Assembly (NCBI GenBank): GCA_011317545.1
Contig: WUJK01000012.1
Location: 695,001-759,000, forward strand
Length of the DNA: 64,000 nucleotides
Reading direction: 5' to 3'
DNA from: Coniella vitis
Lineage: Eukaryota; Ascomycota; Sordariomycetes; Diaporthales; Schizoparmaceae
Below the pieces are notes generated by a model. The model had not been told where the DNA came from. It was given only the letters and a program-made list of their open reading frames with translations, and did no database searches. A program made the position numbers and the translations under genes. Shown here piece by piece: positions 57,501-64,000 of the stretch (the stretch's first letter is position 1; each line of letters starts with the position of its first letter).

Positions 57501-60500
57501 CTTGAATTTCACGACAGGGATCTTCCCGTCTGAAAGAGCCGTGCGAGCTACTACTGTACTATGTACACGGACGAAGCTTTTTCGTCAATGCTTACAGACC
57601 AATGATAATCCTTCAAGACAAGGCTTGCCGAAACTCTCTGTCTTGTCAGCCCTGGATGCATAGTAGAGGAGAGGATGATAATGGGGAAGCTTGCTGAGAA
57701 TGTTGTATATTACGTGTGGTATATGGAGAACGCGCGACCAACAAGGCGGTTCCTGGCTGCGATGACCGTGTAGCATGGAGGATTATAGGTAAGAATGCAG
57801 CCGTTTTATTCATTTTTATTTTGATTGATTATTTTCTTTTGCTCGGCTTCTTCCAAGTTTCTTGCTTGGCAGGTTGGACTGTCAGTCTTTTGTCCACTTT
57901 TGAGTCATGTTGTTGTAATTGTTGCTGTTGTGTACAGTGCACATCCATTGTACACGGAAACCTTGAATTAGCTGGGGTCAGTTGGCTCTAAGACTAATAA
58001 GCGACACGCCGACTGGTTGAAGGAGTGGGATCGATAAACTGCCAAAGAAAACACGAGTGGATTTCATAAGTCGCAACTGCAGCAGCCGCCAAAGTTGGAA
58101 TTGATACTGTGTTGTATATCGTGGTGTTTCTCGGCTACATGGCATCTTCTGCGTTCCCTGCAAGTTGATAACTGGCACCACCTACTCACCTTTGGCTCGG
58201 CGGTAAATGATTTTGGTTTAGCTACTTAGATATACTTCCACCCTCTAGCTTTCGTCCGGCACCGGGAGTTTGTTTTATTGCTGAATGCCGTTCACAAAAC
58301 CCCAAGGTGCCCTACAAGAGTCAGTCATGGAACAATAGCCATCCCGCTAATTGCTTGAGATTCGACAGACCATTGGCTGATCATGTGTGTGGTTGTGTGC
58401 TGACTGACTTTAGCGGCTCTTTGGCTCGGTAGCATTCTTTTTTGGCGACGGACGTTTCAGGACGGGGATTCGTATGGCTTCCAAGGTTCTCGAAGCCCGA
58501 CAAAGTTTTGCTGAAGGCTGGCAGGCTATTCAGGCAGCTCTCGGAAAAGATCGAATTCTTAGGACCGTGCTATGTCCGGCGCATAAGGAGCCCCTTTGCA
58601 CCCGACTGGGGATTCGATTCAGGATGGACAAATGCCATCCAGTGCTTGTTCATCCAACAGGCGGCGTCTTCAGTGTCACTCCGTCAAAGCATCACACCCT
58701 GGGAAGCTTCCGTGCTTCTGCGCGGTTGATTGCCTTCTCCGGACGCGAGGAACCTAGCTTGGACATGGGCAGCAAGACTCGATGTGCAGAATCCGTGGCC
58801 ATGCGGCACGGATAGATAAATGGGGGTCTTTTTCCGCAATGGCACAATCATATTGTCCACTCTGGCAAGGATGGCCCGGGCCGTGGACTGGTCGGTCCAT
58901 GATAGCAGGGTCCTGAACCCTTGGCAGTGGGCTGCTGTAGTTCCGCTCGAAGAAGGAAAAAAAAAAGTGAGATCTTGCGTGTGCAATGGGAAAGGGCAGG
59001 AGACGCAGCAGCAGGAGGAGGAGAAGACCCATTTCTCGGTTCGACGGCGTCTACTGCACCAGTATACAAGCACATACGGGCAACATCTCCCAACGCAACT
59101 GGTCCTCGGTCGAAGCCGTCTGCAAGGTGTGGGATGCCAAAGAGCAATGAGCGATGCCAATTGGATGGCGGGGATCGCACAGGAGGTGGGAGGCGGTCAA
59201 GCCCAGGGCGGTAACGCAGCAGCACCAGAAGTTATAACCGGGCGCAACATGGGCGAGTATCTGCAAGAGGACTGGCTGATTCGTGTTGGTGGCGAAAGAA
59301 GAATGATGAATACAAAGAGAGCAATCTCACTATTTGCCCCCAAAGAACGGGATCGCCCTTGGATAAGTGGTGCTGACGAGGCGGGTTGATGGTGACGGTG
59401 ATGTGGGTTTACCGCTGAGCTTGGCCCCGGCGTCGGTGTTGTCGTGTCGGTGTCAGAGTCGGTGAGAAGACTGACGACAGCCAGCCTTGGTTGTGCCAGT
59501 AAGGTACATGGTAGCTTGTTCGCATAGCATAACGTAGCATAGTGCTACAAAGCAGGCGTAGCACACAGTACTAGTACAACATGGCCGCTGTACTATGAGA
59601 TTGCTTTTAAAGTAGGTACTTTCGATGTCTGCTGTAGACACTGCAAGCCTCTACAGGCCCAGAGGCCCTGAACATACTATGCAGTACTATGTACAGGAAG
59701 GACGTAGTGGTGGGCCCAGTGGTACAGTAGGTACTATGTACTAGTGATCGCTAAAAGGTGAGATGAACAGGGGGGCTCGGACTGGTTGAACACTGCACCC
59801 TTGTTCTCTAACTGACGCCATTCAAGGTCCCAAAGTGGCGCCCTCATTTGGAGCCAAGGGCACTAGAGACGAGCGCATGAACTTGTCATTCGGAACAGCA
59901 GTCGCCAGCCCCGAAGGAAGAGAAAGCCTGTTCTCAGCCAACATGCAATTGTGCCATTCCGCATAGCTCAAGGCAAGAAGGAAGAGAAAAGGGGAGGCAA
60001 AGAAGGAAAAGTGCAATGGCTGGTAGAGAAAGCCGCCTATGTACGGGAGATTTCCTGGTGGTTGGGGTCGGATAGGCCCGAAATGAGGATTTGATGCGTG
60101 TCTCTCGGTACGCTGTTGAGTAGTACATACTATGTAGAGGCCTATAATACACAAAGAGTCGGTATTAAAATGTGTCATTGCTCGCAACGGTTTCGGGGAT
60201 TTGCAAAGCGATGGGCGCTTCCGCAGCGCCCAGAGCAATCCACCAAACGCATCTGGGGCCTCTCTGCGCCCTGAAATGTCCCTGCGGCGATGGCGCCTGG
60301 TTCAAAGCACACGGGCGTACTACGAGTGTGTATATTGTCACACGGGTCCAAGCTCGCTTGGGGCCGTAGCCACCATCCCCACGCTCCAGTTTGACCAAGA
60401 AGTTGTGAGTTGCTGCGGACATGAGGCTGAGGCTGCCTGCTGTCCAGCTCGGGGACGGTCCATGGGATGCGCCCGGGACTTGCCCTGGGCGCACGAGCCT

Positions 60501-61335
60501 TCCCGCGTCCACGATCTGGCGTGATTGCGGCCACGGGTTTCTTATCGCAAGGTTGCGTCGGGGTCGTTCTCATTCTCTTCTCTTTCGAGTCTCGTCGGCG
60601 ACGCGCCCATCGGACGAGATCATGAAGCAACAGCGAAAGATTGAGCGCGCGAGAAGGAGATGGACGGTGGCGGCGCACCTGCTTCAACAGTCGAGCTCGG
60701 TCTCTGCAATCTTGTTCTTTTCCCCCTTTGCTCGTGACAAGCTTCGAGTTCTGGGACGCTGCTGCCATTTTGCAGCTGGCCGTTGCGGCAGCAGTCATAG
60801 CACTATCTTCCCGCTACTGGGTACTTGGACAGCGTACTATGTAAGCCCACATTTTGGTTCTAGCGCGGCCACATGCAGGTGCTAATGCAGCTCTGAATAG
60901 CACCCACCCCTGTACTATGTGCGCTCCATGCCGGGGCGAGTGCCTGGCTTTACTATGTACCACACGTTCTCATGGCTTTGGTGATGCCACAAGCCGAGCA
61001 AGGTCCCACGCTGCAGCAGCAAGCTCTCGTCAAACATGCAGCAAGTGCGAGTACCGAGTACGTACTATGTAGCCATGGCAGCAGCACGAGTTGGCTTTGT
61101 ACTGGAGCCAGTCGACGTGGACTTGTCCATCACAGAACACCCAAAATGTCGGCGTGGGAAATTGACCATGAACACCTAGGTACTCGATACATTTGCACAT
61201 AGTAAGTATCTGGGTGGACGGTTGGGGACGGAGAGATGGCGAGGGTCTCTTGGCTCCCCTGCCCATACGACTACTATGTACTATGTATAGTACGTACCAC
61301 ATACCATGTAAACGCATAGTCAACCACTACATAGT
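54093..61335. repeat. Field of dispersed ACTATGTA octamers (18 exact copies)
   Basis: Exact copies of ACTATGTA start at 54093, 54154, 55501, 57149, 57379, 57443, 57558, 59686, 59733, 60129, 60836, 60952, 61064, 61273 and 61280. The reverse complement TACATAGT starts at 57254, 57365 and 61328. Many sit inside the longer consensus GTACTATGTAC. Chance would give about two copies per 64 kb on both strands at even base composition. Copies outside this field are also intergenic. No copy was found in a called exon. Confidence 0.8.
54461..54503 (+). repeat. (GCA)14 trinucleotide repeat
   Basis: An uninterrupted GCA/CAG run in intergenic DNA. All three frames would encode homopolymers (Gln, Ser or Ala), which explains the apparent open frames over it. 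Confidence 0.95.
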
Positions 61336-61900
61336 ACTAGTAGGGCGCGAGCCACTGCTGCAGCACGCTGTAGGCCCGTGTTGTGGCCAATTCGATAAAT
61401 TGGCAAACCCCATCAATGGCCCGCTGAGGAGAACGCGCGATAAGACAACCAACACACGGCTTGTCGAAGGATCAGCAGATTCCAGCAGCGAAGCTTCTGC
61501 CCAAGTATGGTTCAAAGTGTATAGCACCAGACAAGCAAGAACCGCGCACCTGACCAGCTGCAAACTCAGCCAGCCCGTGGCCAGTAACACGCTCGTGTGG
61601 GTCTGATGTTCATTTCAACAGGAGAGCAACAGTCAAGAAAAGCACGTCGATACGACGCAACTCAACCCGTGCACGTCCGCTTCGCACCCCCGGTCTGCGC
61701 TAGCAGGGATAACCTTGACATATGCACCACAAACCCTGAAGACTAGAATGGGGAATGGCTGCCCTGTGCCCTGTGCCCTGCTGTTGCTGGCCTGTCGGGC
61801 CAGTGCCCACGCTGCATGGCAATAAGACTAGCGCCTGCCCCGACTGCCTGCTCACAGGCCAAACAGGGGGCCGTTGGTCAGTCCGTTATCACTCCTCCCT

Positions 61901-63585
61901 TTTCCGCCTTGTGCAGCGCACTGCAGCGCAACCCAGGCTGCTATCGAGAAACAACAGAAACTCGCGCCGAGTCCACAAACAACCGCCCGCTGCTATCTCG
62001 AGCCTCTTCTCCCCTTCTCTCCTTCTCTCTCTCTCTCTCTCCTTTGTCGCCAACACCGTCGTCCTCCTCTCGCCGCTGCCGCCGCCGCCGCCGCCGTCCT
62101 TTTGGTTACCGCCAGCCTGCCCGCCCTCTGCACGCTGGTGCTGCTCGACCGACCGACCGGTCCTCCTACGCATACACACAGACTGGGGAGTAAGTTGGCC
62201 TTCTTTTTTCGTCCTGGCTGCTTGGTCATCTTGCTTCACGCCTTTCGCGTCCGTGTCTGTGTTGCCTGTCTATGTGTGTTTGTCTGCCTTTGATCTTGCC
62301 GTCTTCTGCTGCTCGTTGCTGTTGCCTCATCGACTGTTATTGCCGTTGCAACCTACATTCTGCCTGCTACCACTGCCGCCTCGGGCTTCGCCTGCTGGGA
62401 CCGGCCGATGTTGAGCGGTCGAGCGTCTTGTCTCGTCTTGTCTCGCTTCCCCGCCAGCTTCAGCCTGCGCATTCTTGCCAACATTCCTGGATCGAAGCGC
62501 TCCCACCATATTTGCAGATCGTGTGCCATCAAGGAAACAATACTTCAACCAACCCACAGAACAAGAAAAAGGGCAACAAGAGTCACCCTTCAATCGGCCC
62601 TCAGCCTCGTCTTCGCCGCTCCGAGCCCTGCGTCGTCTCCCGCAACGGACAACCTCTGTTGCACTGGCTAGCCTCCTATCAGCTCAGTGCTACCGCTACA
62701 CCTCGCTCCATTGCGCACATTCAAGAACGCAGTCCATCGTTCTGTGCTTTGGCCACCATCGGCTGACTGCGCCTGTATGTGGTGTGTGTGCGTGCGTGTG
62801 TGTGTGTACGTTTGTGTGTCCGAGGGCGCCTGTGCCCGTCAGTAGTTCGAGCGATTGCGCTTGGTGTTGACTACAAAACAATCCTCCTCCTCCAACTTGC
62901 AGCGTGCTGCCTCATAGACGACATACTACATATCCTCTGATATTCAGGCTTTGGGAGCGAGCCCACCAGCCTTTCACCAGAGCCTTCAATGGCCAGCCTC
63001 CCTTTTGTTCTTTCTTGCTGAAACATTCGCGGCCATCCTATCACACATTTGCCGCTGCCATGGTCACCTCTCGGGCCTCACATTCGCACCCGACCAGAAT
63101 CTCGACCGTTCTTGGTGTCTTACACTTCTTATGCTTCCATGCACCTGAAACGTCCTTCCTGAGCAGTGTAGAGATCTTATCTCTCTAGTCGTGGTTTCCG
63201 GCACACTCTCACACTGCGCAACACTGTAATTTAACGCATACGTCCACAAGCAGAGGTTCCTCTGTGCCTGCCTTGTGTCTTGTTGCCTCGTCCTTCATCT
63301 CTCGTTTCCGGCTTCACAGCCCCCTTTTTGTGCTATATCGTGCCTCGTTTTGTACACCGGGATACTGACAGATGACCTCGCACAGGCTGCTGGCGACCAC
63401 CCGTCAAGACAGGCTGTGTTCTCGAGCCTCTCGAGCTCCTCGATCCCCCACGACCCGGCCCTGTTGGGATTCATAGAAGATTACCGCGTCTTGCTGGCAT
63501 CTAGCATCGCTGCTGTTTCTTCATCGTCTTTTGCAAAAGATTTCAACTGCTCATTGCTGGCCGCAACCCTCATGCCTTTGCAGCA
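61901..63585 (+). promoter_or_regulatory. Pyrimidine-rich upstream region / probable long 5' leader of the last gene
   Basis: About 1.7 kb strongly rich in C and T, with CT and GCC microsatellites near 62015-62041 and 62076-62096 and a GT-rich tract at about 62782-62818. A GTAAGT donor consensus at 62190-62195 suggests a spliced 5' UTR. Open frames here are leader-type low-complexity and lack family features. Confidence 0.4.
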
Positions 63586-64000
63586 ATGAACATGGACTCG
63601 GAAGACGGGGAAATCTTCGTAAAGGTAGGAATGGGCTCGGCCTTGATACCAAAAGAACAATCAAGCAGCCCTTGGGAAACGGGCAAGCTGACGAGTATGG
63701 GATTTATAGCAACTAGCTACCTATGTGCGTACCCATGAAAAGGCACTGGCAAATTCGTTACAGCTACGCAAACAAAATGGACCTCGCCACGGTGCTTCGC
63801 ATAGCATATCGTCAATGAGCACCAATCCTCTCTCGTCACCAACCGTTCCCGAAAGACCAGCTACCTCGAGCGCCTCTTCCTCCAATGGTCTTGCTTCTGC
63901 TCTCTCGTTTGGCTCCCTAAGCTTCACATCCCAGTCCACCAAATCTGCGAAGCTCGCTCTTACACCCCACCATTTATTTTATCTCCTTTCGCGCTTTGAA
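63586..64000 (+). CDS. 5' end of a conserved fungal gene, cut by window edge
   Basis: Exon 1 (63586-63624) reads MNMDSEDGEIFVK. A 139-nt intron (GTAGGA..TACAG) and exon 2 (63764 to the edge, 79 codons) follow in phase. Exon 2 reads LRKQNGPRHGASHSISSMS, a serine/proline-rich stretch, and then SAKLALTPHHLFYLLSRFE at the edge. The last block looks strongly conserved. I recall it from large filamentous-fungal proteins annotated as leucine-rich-repeat or hypothetical, but cannot name the family with confidence. The second methionine (63592) is an equally good start. About 92 residues are visible; the rest lies to the right. The in-phase join and the protein-like exon 2 make the gene itself likely. 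Confidence 0.65.

Larger units (their letters stand above)
53501..61900. other. Gene-poor region, right part, rich in ACTATGTA octamers
   Basis: 8.4 kb without a recognisable gene. Its hallmark is 18 exact copies of ACTATGTA or its reverse complement between 54093 and 61335. It also has trinucleotide repeats near 53.6 and 54.5 kb. The longest open frames (minus 55705-56523, minus 60175-60798, plus 58820-59389) have no conserved motif and unconvincing starts or composition. A plus-strand ATG frame at 58474-58815 (MASKVLEARQSFAEGWQAIQ) is the most protein-like but remains unassigned. Confidence 0.45.

Noticed and set aside
58820..59389. 190-codon plus-strand open frame
   Set aside because: No motif, unlikely composition and no neighbouring exon. 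Left unassigned.
60175..60798. 207-codon minus-strand open frame
   Set aside because: Arg/Pro/Ser-rich with no conserved pattern. It overlaps several equally open frames on both strands, typical of chance.
61755..62414. 220-codon plus-strand open frame, hydrophobic-looking
   Set aside because: It lies in the pyrimidine-rich leader. Leu/Ser/Pro content follows from CT-rich sequence in any frame.
1..64000. CRISPR arrays, rRNA genes, transposase or reverse-transcriptase coding regions
   Set aside because: Looked for and not seen. Tandem repeats present are simple microsatellites, and no TE protein motif was recognised.

Overview
This window is nuclear DNA of a filamentous ascomycete (Pezizomycotina, most likely a Dothideomycete; the class is an inference). 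It holds multi-exon genes with short introns (56-203 nt, GT..AG, several with CTAAC/CTGAC-like branch sites). The proteins are typical of filamentous fungi: an Hce2/Ecp2-type secreted protein, a YPP1-type TPR protein, eIF3a, an NTO1-type PHD protein and a fungal G-protein gamma subunit. No bacterial, organellar, rRNA or CRISPR sequence is seen, and no tRNA gene was recognised by eye.

Layout. From 1 to about 46.8 kb the window is a housekeeping region of alternating genes: RIX1 (-, cut by the left edge), YPP1 (+), an uncharacterised nuclear-type protein (+), TIP41 (-), Aurora kinase (+), ATP23 (-), glutamate 5-kinase (+), NIP7 (-), eIF3a (-), G gamma (+), an Hce2 effector-like protein (+), a SelW/Rdx-like protein (+), a 2-oxoglutarate/Fe(II) oxygenase (-), PP1 catalytic subunit (-), SFK1-like membrane protein (+) and NTO1 (-). 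Exon structures were worked out by hand from reading-frame continuity and splice consensus. In nearly every case the exon lengths add up to a whole number of codons ending at a stop.

Two long stretches lack recognisable genes. One is 33.7-41.2 kb, between the divergent PP1 and SFK1 genes; it holds only a weak three-exon candidate at 37.0-37.6 kb. The other is 46.8-63.6 kb. The latter carries microsatellites and a striking accumulation of the octamer ACTATGTA (18 exact copies, either strand, between 54.09 and 61.34 kb). At the right edge the 5' end of another spliced gene begins at 63,586, behind a long pyrimidine-rich stretch.

Functional themes. RIX1 and NIP7 act in 60S ribosome assembly and eIF3a in translation initiation. 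Aurora kinase, PP1 and TIP41 belong to phosphorylation and phosphatase control. YPP1 and SFK1 both belong to the plasma-membrane PI4-kinase (Stt4) system. ATP23 acts in mitochondrial protein processing, PRO1 in proline synthesis, NTO1 in histone H3 acetylation (NuA3) and G gamma in receptor signalling. I see no biosynthetic cluster or mobile-element coding sequence. The least explained items are the ACTATGTA motif field, the conserved unnamed protein at 6.7-8.6 kb, the effector-like gene at 26.8 kb and the candidate gene at 37 kb.
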